NCBI GenBank assembly: GCA_018350325.1
Contig: JAEVLN010000026.1
Coordinates: 372,001-436,000 of the forward strand
Source: Globodera rostochiensis
Lineage: Eukaryota; Nematoda; Chromadorea; Rhabditida; Heteroderidae
Length of the DNA: 64,000 nucleotides
Direction of reading: 5' to 3'
Position numbers and translations under genes: made by a program. The notes beneath the pieces were generated by a model, which saw only the letters and a list, made by a program, of their open reading frames with translations, was not told the DNA's origin and ran no database searches. Of the stretch, positions 1-12,400 are shown in pieces (the first letter of the stretch is position 1; the number at the start of each line of letters is the position of its first letter).

Positions 1-1258
1 TTTTTATCTTTTGAGACCTGTAACATTTTTATCGCTTTTTGGCGGTGGCCATAAAATGTTTTTCAACTAAATTAATATAAATATACTTTTTTGTTTTTAT
101 TTTCTTTGCCCTCCCAAATGAAATGAAAAACAATTTGTCGCCGGCGGGCACAATGCCATCAATTTGCACGCACTGTTTAAAAAACGACCAACCGACCGGC
201 CACCGCCGGCGCCGGCGGCGACGCATTTTAAAGTGTCCGCCGTAATTGCCTAATTTTTGTGTTGAGATTTTGCAAAAATATTGTGCCCGCGGGGGGTGGG
301 GACAAAATGCCGTCCTCACAAATTCCAATTAAAAAAGTGTTGGCTCAGCTGCGTTTGACGTGCAAACGCGACGACGAAAAGCTGGGGGGTAATTGAAATG
401 CTTAATCAAAAAGTGTCGCGAAATTTCCGTTCGTTTTGTTTTTCTTTTAGCTTTTTGATCGGTTGTGATCAGAAAAAAAGTTGATTCATTTGCCTCATTT
501 GCAATTCGAATTTTATTTTTAAGTCCAAGTCTGAATTCAAACCAATCACGAATATTTGGCTTACCTATTCCTCGATTTTACCGTATGCTTTTTCAAATAA
601 TTAGGCATAATTAGTGCCTAATCGATTTGGGGATAGTAATTAATTAATTAATTAATTTCGTCGGCATATAAAAGGCTCATTCTCTTCATACCTTTTTGGC
701 CTCTTTTATTAGTCTTTGATGAAGCTAAAAATGGCACTTTTTTTGAACAATTCCAACAAAAATTTAATTTTATAAATGAGCGCAATTCGCTAACTAACTA
801 CTAACAAAAAAAGAGAGTTTAGGCCCCTTATAAATGGCACATTTTGTTTGCGCCGAATGTTTCTTTTTTTTAAATTTTGTATTTACCCCCCCCCCCCCCG
901 GCCCCAAAATTTTCATTTCACTTCCCCCCACCCCCAATCATTTTTTGTTTGTCCTTGCGCTCCCCGCCGGCGACATTTGAGGAGAAACGCCCCCCGGGGG
1001 GCTGCAGCGTCAATTAAACTCCCTCTGTTTTGAAGGCGGTCGTCCCCCCCTCCCCCGGGGCCAAGGACCAAATGGCCTCTGCCGCTGCCCCGTCGCCCCT
1101 CCGGCGCCGTTGGCCACCACTGCTGAAGAATGAAAAAAAAACATTTGGCAATTTCCTCTCGCACTTTGCTCGGCCCGATTTCATCAGCCCATTCAGTAGA
1201 AAACAACATTCTCTATTTATTGTCAGGGATTTGGCCAATCTTTTCAGTCGACATTTTA

Positions 1259-1350
1259 TCCGTTGGACATTTCACAGACTGGACAATTCACTCATTGACT
1301 GGACATTTCACCGACTGGACATTTCACCGATTGGACATTTTACCCCGCGT
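1259..1350. repeat. Degenerate minisatellite, about 17-bp unit
   Basis: Five or so imperfect tandem units of GACTGGACATTTCACCG. A related inverted element (cattcggttaaatgtcc) follows near 1390-1410. No coding role is apparent. Confidence 0.7.
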
Positions 1351-1970
1351 TTTGCATTTCGGCGAATTGTCCAGTCGGGGGAAGTGTCCATTCGGTTAAA
1401 TGTCCTTTTTTTAGCATAATCGTCTAAATGTCCATTCAATTACTTAAAAAATTGAAATATTTTAATGAAATCGATTCTATTTTAACTAAAAACGCACTTT
1501 TGGAGGACAGAAGGTGAAGGTCGGTCGGTCCCCAGTTGTTTATTCACCTCATCCTCAAAACCCAAAAAAAGGCGGACGACTTTAGCAAAACAAAATTCAT
1601 TTTCCCCGCGACATCAATCAATCAATATATAAATACGCAAGTGATCAGACAACAATTCTGATCACCGTCCGACCTCTCTGCTGATCACCCGACAAATCGT
1701 CGCCAAATCACCCCCATCAATTCATTCATTCACCCAAAACAACAACAAAAAGGGGGGTTAGATTAGTGAAAGAGTGCGTGCCAACAAATGCATTTTTTAA
1801 TTAGAATTAATTTCGAAATTTTGCCACAAACATTCAAATTACCCCCCCCCCAATAAAATTGCCTTTTTGTCGGCTGATGTGCCCTTGTTTTGCACTCATG
1901 TTTCACGTGCAACACATCAAACAAACAAACAAAAAAGCGCCGCGTCCAATCGATGCCCCCCGCCCCATTC

Positions 1971-2240
1971 AAAAATGCCATCCCCGCCCCACCTAAAATG
2001 CCGTCCCCGCCCCACCCAAAAATGCCGTCCCCGCCCCACCCAAAAATGCCGTCCCCGCCCCACCCAAAAATGCCGTCCCCGCCCCATCCAAAATGCCATC
2101 CCCGCCCCACCCAAAATGCCGTCCCCGCCCCACCCAAAAATGCCGTCCCCGCCCCACCCAAAAATGCCGTCCCCGCCCCACCCAAAATGCCGTCCCCGCC
2201 CCACCCAAAAATGCCGTCCCCGCTCCCCCCAAAAATGCTG
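1971..2240. repeat. GC-rich minisatellite, about 23-24-bp unit
   Basis: About eleven tandem copies of a C-rich unit containing CCCCGCCCCACCCAAAAATGC. Copies differ mainly in the length of the A run (4 or 5). Several frames stay open through it on both strands, giving proline-rich or glycine-rich pseudo-proteins that I do not accept as genes. Confidence 0.9.
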
Positions 2241-3498
2241 TCCCCGGCCCCCCTCGCCCCCACCAATCAATGCCAAAAGAGAAGCAAAAGGTGCCCTTTT
2301 TCTCAGACTTTGCCCCCCCCCTCCCGAATTTTTTTCTTCTGCCGCCAATTTGCGCTGCTCTGCTGATTATCGTCGATGCGTCGCGCTTTTCCTTCCCTTT
2401 GCTGTCGCCGCCGCGCCCTCTCTGTTCGCTAACATTATTTGTTCTTTCCGCCGACAGAGAGAGAGAGAAAGCGCAACAAACAAACACAAAAAACAGCTTT
2501 AAAAGAAGCTTTGAACACATTGCCCTCTTTGGTGCTGCTTGGCCAACATTTCCGGCACGTACACACAACAAACATTTTAAATCACTTCCACTGGCACAAG
2601 CAGTGCACCCCAAACACCCACGCACCCACCCACCCACCCACTCACCACGTACTTCCGTTTGTCAACAACAACTTCCCCTCGTCCATTAGTCAATCGAAAC
2701 AATATTTATATGCATCATCGTCGTCCTTTCCACCAACGTCGTCTACATTATTATTATTGTCCTGTTGTTGTGCCCTCCGGCGTCGTCGTTGTTGTCGCCT
2801 TCGGCATCATTGCAATGCGAGTGCCGCCAAAAAGCATAATTAGCGACAGCAACAACACACAACAGCAACAACAAACAAATTGTTGGCATTAGCAAAATCA
2901 ATAACAACAACAACAACGGCAACGGCACTTAGGCGATAGAGTGTGTGTGTTGTGTGGGCGCCGTCGGGCAAAAGTGCATGCAGTTTTTGTTTGTTTGTTG
3001 ACCTGCGTGAGTGTAATTTTGAGGGGGGGGGGGAGGGCATGGCATTTTGTTCATAAAGTTCCGGTAGGGCACAAAGTTCAGTTTTGTACGAATTTAATTG
3101 TTGACTAATGAAATGCAATGCCATCCATAATTTTGATTGTCAAAAAGATGGGAAATTTGAAATTGGTGGGACTGAAATTTGGACTCGGTCTTGGCCTTTG
3201 GACTTTTTTTTGGGCCCGGTTTTGTCAAAAAATGACGATCCCAACCAAATCTAATTTAGTAATTAGGACTGATTTTTGAAGGGCGGCTTTTAAATCACCA
3301 ATAAATTAAATGCCATGACTTTGTTGAGTGTCAACCAACTTACTAATTGTGTAATTTGGCGGGGGGGGGGAATTTGGGGGAGGGGGGGGGCGTCGGATTT
3401 TTAAAAAAAATTCAAAATTCCCACATTTTCCAGCCGCAGCTTACCCCCCTTTATTCCCCCCCCCCCGCCGCTAATCCCCGTGCGCGTGCCAACAAAAA

Positions 3499-6400
3499 AT
3501 GCTCCAATCGGCGGCGGCTGCAGCGTCCCCCCGGGGCAACAACAAAAACAACAACAACAACGGCGGCATCATCAATAATCCCAACGCCGGCGGCGCCAAC
3601 AACAAAGCCAGGGCGGCTTCCACAAATGGCATCGGCACTGCCGCCGCCGCCGGCACAACAACAGTAACCGCCGCCGCAGTCACCAATGGCATTCCCGCCG
3701 CCGTACTCCCGACGTTGACGGCGGTGAGACTGAATTTTGAACAACAAACTTTGATCACTGGGAAACACAAATTGAATTGATCAATTTATTTGAAAAATAA
3801 AATTTCTAAATCAGGTTGAATTCAATGCATGCATTCCTTTAAACCTTATCTTTATTAATACTTAATTAAAACGTTTATTATATAATTGGATTCAACGAAT
3901 TTCAATAAGTATTTGTGATCGTTTGGACTATTAAGCCCTGCCGGGTGAGCACCTCCGGCGACGGCAGTGGCATCGGTGACACTTTGGCGAACTCGCCGCC
4001 GCCGCCGCCGTCTTCGACGTCCGCCACCACAGCGCCGTCCTCCGCCTCCAGCTTGGCCAGCGGCGGCGGCGCCGCCGCAGCGGCCACGTTTTTGCCGCAT
4101 TTGCTTGCCGGCGTTGACCCCGCGTTGGCCGTCCAACTGCTCGGCCTTGGCCCACAGGTGGGCGCGAGGGGGGCCAAGCCAAAGTCTGGACACCCCAAAA
4201 ATTGTTGTTTGTTGGCATTTCAATAAATGCCAAAGAAACGCCGCCGGCCATTATAGAAAAATGTTTTTGGTTTGAATTGTGCAATCGTTTGGCATTGTGT
4301 TTGCACAAATATTTATTTTTAGGCCTATGGTCCCGATACTTTGAGTGAATCGATCGAAATTCACCAATGGGCCCGCATTTTCCTTTTTTTAAATTTATTT
4401 TTAATTTTTAATTACTTTTTTAAATTTTTTGAAAATGCCCAGAAAGTCCATTCAAATTAATTGCCTTCAGTTACTGTGTCTTCTCAAATAGAATGTTTTG
4501 CGTTAAGCCGGTTAGAGCGAGGTGTTAGCGAGGCACGCGGAAAAACTGTTTGAAAAAATGAAAAACATTTCGCAACGATTGTCCGTCCCCGTCCCTACCG
4601 TAACCGCCCGTCCGTCCGTCCGTCCGCCACAGACACCCCCCGGGGGGTGGAGACGAACATTTGAGCTGGCTGCCGCTTTTATAGTTTCTTTGCAATGTGT
4701 CGACGAGACAGAAAAAATATTTTTCTCTTTAATAATCGGGGCAATTGGGGGGGGGGGAGGACAAAGAGCGGGGGGCGGGGGGACGAAAGTGTTCTGTGCC
4801 GGTGCCAATATTGTGAAATTGGCAATCCCTCCCCCTCCGGCGATGGCACCGCTGTTGCGCAGTGCCAAATTTTAATTGCTATTCGTCGCGCATTTTGACA
4901 CACACACACACACACACACACATTCTCGGGGCGGCGCCCTTGCCATTCACGTGCAAATCCGGCCACGGGCACGTGAGACCCACCCGACTTTTTATGTAAA
5001 TTGGCTGAGTCAGAAGCGGGAGGCTTCTGGCACAAAGATGGGCTTTTAGGAGGGGACCAGAACCCCCCGGGGGGGGGGGGCGACATTTCCGGGTCGTTCA
5101 CCCCCCGGCGCCCCGCCCGCACGGATTTTAAATGTTTTTTTTTGTTAGTTTTTCCCATCAAAAAAAGTATGCCTTGTCGTGGTTGTTTTGTCTGCTAATG
5201 TGAGGCACCGAAAGACGCGCTTTTTACTCTAATGATGCCTGCCCCGGGGGCTATGTTTTTGTTCGAGATTCTCGACACCGAGAAGACGCAAAGTCTCGCT
5301 CGCCCCGTCGGCGTACAAAAAGTGCTAATCCCCCCCCCCCCCAAAATGCACTCTGCCGACGATGGTTTGGTTTTTGGATTCCGTTTGTTTTCACTATAAA
5401 AAGGGCTTTTGTTGTCATTGTTGGAATTTGCATACATTTATACCATTTGTCAAAAGGGCATTCTATGATGTCAGAGTCTCGACAAAAATTTAAATCCCCC
5501 TTTTTGCGCCTTTTTTGGATTGGTGTTGGCGTTTGTCAATTGACGAAGTGTCCGCTGCCGGATTGCCGGTCGATGGATTGTCCATTGACGGATTGCCGGT
5601 GGACAGATTGTCCATTGACGGAGTCGGTGGATTGTCCACTGACGGGATTGCCGGTTGACGGATTATCCATTGACGGAGGCGACGGATTGTCCACTGACGG
5701 GATTGCCCCGGTCGACGGATTGTCCATTGACGGAGGCGACGGATTGTCCACTGACGGGATTGCCGGTCGACGGATTGTCCACTGACGGATTGCCGTGGTC
5801 GACGGATTGTCCACTAACGGATTGCCGGTCGATGGATTGTCCATTGACGGATTGCCGGTCGACAGACTGTCCATTGACGGAGTCGGTGGATTGTCCATTG
5901 ACGGATTGCCGGTCGACAGACTGTCCATTGACGGAGTCGGTGGATTGTCTACTAACGGGATTGCCGGTCGACTGATTGTCCATTGACGGAGGCGACGGAT
6001 TGTCCATTGACGGATTGCCGGTCGACAGATTGTCCATTGACGGGGTCGGTGGATTGTCCACTAACGGATTGACGGAGTCGACGGATTGTCTGGACATATT
6101 AATGAACTCTCTGGCTGATTGATGGCCGGCGAATGTTTACCGTAGTGGCTTCGTATTTTGCTTTTTGCACTTTTCGATGTTTCGTCCCTTGCAATTGGCA
6201 CGGATTGGGCGCTGTGTGTTTATTTGCCGGTGTTCCGTCGTTAATTAATGCATTTGGACGAATGATTTTTGGGGGGAAATTGTTGATAAACAACGAACGA
6301 ATTGGGGCACCATTTTGTGGACCAATGAATAATATAAAAAGGCGCACATTTTGTCTCGTCATTTTCACATTTTTATTATAAACAAAAACATTTTGGCCAT

Positions 6401-9400
6401 TTTGACAGGCCATTCATTGACACTCTCTCGCTTTCTCTCTGGTATGTCCTTTGTCCGTATAAATCAACCAAAATTCCTCCTTTGTCCCAGATCAGATCAG
6501 CAGGCGGTGTTTAGGAGACTAATTAAGTCGGTGTTTAGGAGACTAATTAAATAAAGTATGTCCATGGACAGCAAAATAAAGTTTGTCGTCGTCCATTCGT
6601 CACTTTTAAACCGCTCAGTCAATCATCGGTTGTTTGTTTCCGTTTGTCGCCACTCTCGACCTCCCACATTGCCGTCCATTTGTCGCCACTCTCACCACAC
6701 TCGACCTCCCACCATTGTCGTCCATTTGTCGCCACTCTCGACCTCCCACCATTGTCGTCCATTTGTCGCCACTCTCGACCTCCCACCATTGTCGTCCATT
6801 TGTCGCCACTCTCGACCTCCCACCATTGTCGTCCATTTGTCGCCACTCTCGACCTCCCACCATTGTCGTCCATTTGTCGCCACTCTCGACCTCCCACCAT
6901 TGTCGTCCATTTGTCGCCACTCTCGACCTCCCACCATTGTCGTCCATTTGTCGCCACTCTCGACCTCCCACCATTGTCGTCCATTTGTCGCCACTCTCGA
7001 CCTCCCACCATTGTCGTCCATTTGTCGCCACTCTCGACCTCCCACCATTGTCGTCCATTTGTCGCCACTCTCGACCTCCCACCATTGTCGTCCATTTGTC
7101 GCCATTCTCGGCCTCCCACCATTGTCGTCCATTTGTCGCCACTCTCGACCTCCCACCATTGTCGTCCATTTGTCGCCACTCTCGACCTCCCACCATTGTC
7201 GTCCATTTGTCGCCACTCTCGACCTCCCACCATTGTCGTCCATTTGTCGCCATTCTCGGCCTCCCACCATTGTCGTCCATTTGTCGCCACTCTCGACCTC
7301 CCACCATTGTCGTCCATTTGTCGCCACTCTCGACCTCCCACCATTGTCGTCCATTTGTCGCCACTCTCGACCTCCCACCATTGTCGTCCATTTGTCGCCA
7401 CTCTCGACCTCCCACCATTGTCGTCCATTTGTCGCCATTCTCGGCCTCCCACCATTGTCGTCCATTTGTCGCCACTCTCGACCTCCCACCATTGTCGTCC
7501 ATTTGTCGCCATTCTCGGCTCGACCCCCCCCCCTCCCCCCCGCCCGCCCATCTTTGTTGACGGTTGTTGTTTACGTGTGCTGCTGGCTGCTGCTGATCTC
7601 TTTTTGTTGCTCACACGTCAAATGGCGGACGGGCGGACGTTCTCGCAAAAAGATTATTTTCTTTCTTCGTATTAATTTGCTCATCCGGCGGCGGTGACAC
7701 ACAAAAAATATGTTTTTGATTGAACTGCTCCCTCCACCGGCGGCCCCGTCCGTCACCCACCATTTTGTGTACAAAATTTTCAATAAGAATTTCGAAATTC
7801 CCGGTTTCGGTTTCACTCTCTTACAAATTAGACAAAAAGCACAATCCAGTTGGACTTGGCACGGAATGCGCGACGGTCTCGGCACTTTTTGAAACATTTG
7901 GGTAACAGACTCCTCCTCTTCTCCCCACGCCTCGGGGGACAAAAACCCATTAATTTGGCCCTCGGGGGATGGGGAGGGGGGGGGGGGGGGACAACACCAC
8001 CTATTTACACGTTTACTTGCCCTCCGGGGACTTGTTTATGTGTCCAAACCTGTCCGGCTTGGCGTGTTGATTTGCGGGCGAGCGACGCGTGTCTGGTGGC
8101 CGTCCCCCCGGGGGGCAGGCCGTCGTCCCCGGGGGCAGGCCAAGAGAAGTGGACAAAATTGGATCAATTCCGCTGGGTGTGTGTGTGTGTGGGGATCATC
8201 CATCGATCCGCTGAACCCCTCCAATTTCTCGTCTCGTTCTCGACCACCTCCCCCCTCCCTCCCGTCACTCTCGAGACCGGGGGGGGGGGGGTTACGGTAT
8301 TGTGTTTACGTTTTTGTCGACGGAACAAAATGGGGGGAGGGGGGGGGGGGGGAGGGAAGGGCAAAATGCCCCCCCCCCCTCTCCCCTCCGCCTCATTTTG
8401 TGCCCATCCGTCCGCCAATGATCACTACGACCCGACCCGGCCGCTTCTTCGTCCCCGTCCCCGTGGGGGTTGTTCTATCTGGTGGGGGGGGGGCGGGTGT
8501 TTACGACCCCCTAAAAGACTGACTTAAATTTTTGTTTTCTTAATTTTTGTTGCTCTTTTGTCGCATTCAAAAATTGGTAGAATTGCCAATTGGTTTTGCA
8601 CATTTATGCCAAAAAATCATTTTTGGATTGTTTGGCGTTTTCGTTGCAATTTCATTTGAATAACGAACGTGCCGAGCCGAGTTTTGCCCAGTTCTGATCA
8701 CGAATGATCAAATTTAATCTTTTTGTCTTCCTGCATTTGGCCATTTTCATTATTCCCCCTTAGGGCACATTTGACGCGTTTTTTTCAGCATACCCCCCCC
8801 CCCCCGGCAACTCTCTGAGATGCCATTTTGATCAGAACATGATCAAGCAGATCATCTTTATTACCAATTCGATTTTACTCACTCATTTTGTTCAAAATCT
8901 TATCGTCGCGATGTTCAAAACGTTCGGTCCGTAGTTGGCCATGCCATAACCCATCAAACTGTTTCTTCTGTGTGTAGGAAAGGGGTGACGCATTGGTGTC
9001 GTCGTCGTCATCGTCGTCACGTTGTCGAATCAAACCCCCCCCCCCCCCAACAAAAATATATTATTATGACGATGAACCCACACAACGGCGGCGCCGGTGC
9101 CGGCACCGCCGGGTCCAACGACGGCACACATTCAGCAGCCGCCGCCGCTATTGTCGCTGCCAATGAATGGATTGTGGGCGGCTGCAACGGCGGCGATGCG
9201 CAACAGCCGTCCACCTCGGCGTCGTCGTCGTCGTCGAATGCCCATCGACTGCCTCAGTCCTGCACTTCTGCCGCCTCCGCCTCCCATGAGGCGCTGAGCA
9301 ACAGCGTTGTAAGGAAAACTGTGCCCTACCCCCGCTCCTCTCTGTGTTTGGGGGCCGTACTGCTTGGGATTCTCGACTTCCCGACCAGGGGAAATCTCGG

Positions 9401-12400
9401 GGGCTTTCTTGTGTTTGGGGCAGTACTGCTCGGGATTCTCGACCCCCGACCCAGGGGAAATCCCGGGGCCTTTGTGTTTGGGGCGCTCGGGATTCTCGAC
9501 CCCCGACCCAGGGGAAATCCCGGGGCCTTTGTGTTTGGGGCAGTACTGCTCGGGATTCTCGACCCCCGACCCAGGAGAAATCCTCGGTGGCTGCCTTTTG
9601 TCCGAGCTCTCAATTCCTGGTCCCGAAATCTGACTAGTAAATGTGGCGGGCGGACAATCGAATAGCACTGCTACTCTGTTTCAGCACGGCTTGGTGGGTG
9701 GTGGGACGCGCGATGTTCGAGAGTCTCGAATAAGAAAAAAACCCATCAGAATTTTCTTAATGCCCCCGGGCTTTGTCACTTATCACAAAAATTGAATTTA
9801 TTTCCATTTAATTCAGCTGGATCAACAGTTGCTGCTGTTGGCAGTGCAGGAGCGGTTGGCACAGCAGTTCTCCTCTGCTCACGGCACGCCTTCTTCAGCA
9901 GCTGCTGCTTCTGCACTGCCCATTGCCGGCGGCGTCCTCGGCATCGAGCAGTTCAACGCCTCCACCTGCTCGCTGCAGCTGTGGCAACAGTTGGCCACGC
10001 TTGGACTGCTCGGCGGCACCGGTGCCCCGTCGCTGCACACATTGCTGGCGGCCGCCGCCGCCGTCACCACCACCGCCGCGGCTGCCGGCTGCGTTGGCAG
10101 TCCGCTGGAGTTGCTCCAACAGCAGCAGCAGCACCACCACCAGATGGCGAGCAGTACAACACCAACACAGATGCTGCAGCATTCGCTGATGGCATCGCCG
10201 ACAACGGCTGGCGGAGGAGGTCATCCGCTTTACCATAACGGCAACTGCGCATGGCCCCAATGCAACCAGGTGGGGCTGGGGGAGTGCCCGGGATTTGGGA
10301 GGGTACGCGTCGTGATCGGGGGCATGTTCAAAACTTTTCAAACCCCGACCCGTCCCCGAATTTTCCCTCCCCCGAACGTCGGGGGTGCCAACTCTACTTG
10401 AAGCCATTGGCTCTCTTATGTTAAGCCCTGTGCCTCGTTGCCTGACTTTTTGTGCCATTTGTCGCATTGCCATTCGGTCGTCGATGACAGCGGCGCAGCG
10501 GCCCAACAGTGCCGTGCCCAAATTGACGTGGTCGACATGTTGGAGCGCAATTTGTGCCGGGAGCGGATGCGTCTGCAAGCAATGATGGCACATCTGCAGC
10601 AGCAGCAACAGCAGCAGCATTTGGAGGTAATGGCGCCGAAAGAGTTGGGCCATTGTTTTGGGCTTTGTCCATTTCCGCGCAGTCATTTCAGCCCCGGGGG
10701 ATGTTTAGCTAGCTGTACATCGGCAGAGTGTTAACAATGCTTCAAAACTTGTCCAGAATTTCCTTGTTGATCGATAACGTTTTTTAAAAAGTGTGTAACT
10801 TTTGATTGATTTTCCAGCTAGTCAAGCATCAGCCCCACTCACCAGACACAGAGGGCACTGGAGCAGTACCAGCAACACAACAACAGCCAATGGATGAACA
10901 GCAGCAATTGCAGCAGCAAAAGTCGTCACCACATTTTGGCAGAGCATCAACTGCTGCAATGGGCCAAACGATGGAAGTTCAACAGCAACAAAGGCACAAC
11001 ATCAACATTCCGTTGGAGAACATTTTCATAAAGGAGGTTGGATTTTACAACCACGTTGCAGAGAACCCCATGGTCCGTCTCATTGTATAGGAACCTCCAC
11101 CGTCGGCACCGCCCATGTCGTTTCAGCAACACCACCACCATCACCATGTGTTGCTGAAGCGTGAAAGCATGTCCGCCTCGCAGCCGCCTCCTCAACATCA
11201 ACGTGACCATCACAACAATCATCATCAGCTCCTCCACAACAATGTTCATCTACAGCAACAGGCGCAACTTCCAATGGATCAACAACTGCTGAACGTACCC
11301 AACCCCGTCGCTTCTGCAGCTGCTGTTGTCGCGCATGATCAACTGTCTGCCGCTGTTGCGGCACTGTTGGCCGCCAGCGGTGGGCTGAAGGAGGAAGTGA
11401 CGCCGAGTGGAGGAGTTGGAGCAGTACACGTAGCTTCCGACGCTACATTGCCAACGCCGCCGCCGCCACAGAGCTTCTTCAACGCAGCAACTGCAGACGG
11501 CACGCCACTCTCTGCACTGTTGTCCGCGGCAGCAGCAGCTGCACAACTGCCTGGTGGACAAACGATCGGTAGTCTGGTCCAACCCCAACAACAGCATCAA
11601 CAACAACAACAGTCTCCACAGCACAAATTTGAAGGCACTGTCAGTGCCGTAGCAGCAACAACACCAACAAGTGGCACCGGCATTTTCCAACCTCACCACC
11701 ATCATCATTATCAGCAGCAGCAGCAGCATCAACAGCAGCTGTCACCACAACAACAACAACATTCGCAAGCTGGTCAGCAGCATCATGCTCATCAAGCAGT
11801 ACAACAACAAAAACAGCACCAGTCACTGTCAACAACAGCCGCCGCAGCAGCAACATCTTCGGCACACCAACACCAGCACAAATTTGCTTCTGTCAGCAGT
11901 TCATCAACGGCGTCGTCCACGTCGTTGTACAACACCTCGTCCTCCGTCTCGTCCGCACGCCATGGCGGCGGAGCGGTACCCGTTTCTGGCGCTGCTGCTG
12001 CTGTTGTTACGCCCTTAGCTGCACCGCCAACAGTCTCCGGTAACGATTATTCCCCCCCCCCCCCGATTTTCGAGACTCTCGAATTCTTTGACAATAATCC
12101 GATCAGTCGCGCAAAACACTTTTCTCTAAACTCTCTCTGATCAGTTTCCGGTGCCACCACTTCGACCGCTGCGGGTTCTGTCGAAAGTGCCGTCGCCGCC
12201 GCCGGCGCCGCCTCCGCCCTTTTGTCGCCAAAAATGACGACGGCGACGGCGCCGGCCACTGCCGGCGGTGTGGCGCCGCGTCACCGACGCGTCACCACGG
12301 AACGTTCGCTGTTGCCGCTGTCCACGGACATTGCGAAGAACCGCGAGTTCTACCGTACACATGACGTACGTCCGCCCTACACGTACGCGTCGTTGATCCG

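Larger units (their letters stand above)
1..3498. other. No convincing gene; low-complexity upstream region
   Basis: Reading frames here are short and come from poly-C/poly-G runs and simple repeats. A TAAT tetranucleotide run lies near 640-655, a minisatellite at 1259-1350 and another at 1971-2240. Trinucleotide-rich stretches near 2700-2920 give short open frames without splice or start context. The region may hold the FoxP promoter or non-coding first exons, but I cannot point to one. Confidence 0.5.

Noticed and set aside
1763..2637. Glycine/tryptophan-rich and proline-rich frames near 2 kb
   Set aside because: Translations of the 24-bp minisatellite, with no flanking conserved sequence.
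3855..4308. Minus-strand Arg/Ala-rich frames at 3.9-4.3 kb
   Set aside because: The plus-strand frame is bounded by an acceptor and a donor in phase with the FoxP exons; the antisense frames are GC-rich shadows.
6648..7528. CRISPR-like regular repeat
   Set aside because: Units abut with no unique spacers and the genome is eukaryotic.
6558..7697. Open frames of 266-379 codons on both strands over the 37-bp minisatellite
   Set aside because: The unit has no stops in most frames and the peptides are pure repeat; no start, splice or conservation logic, and the region is a FoxP intron.
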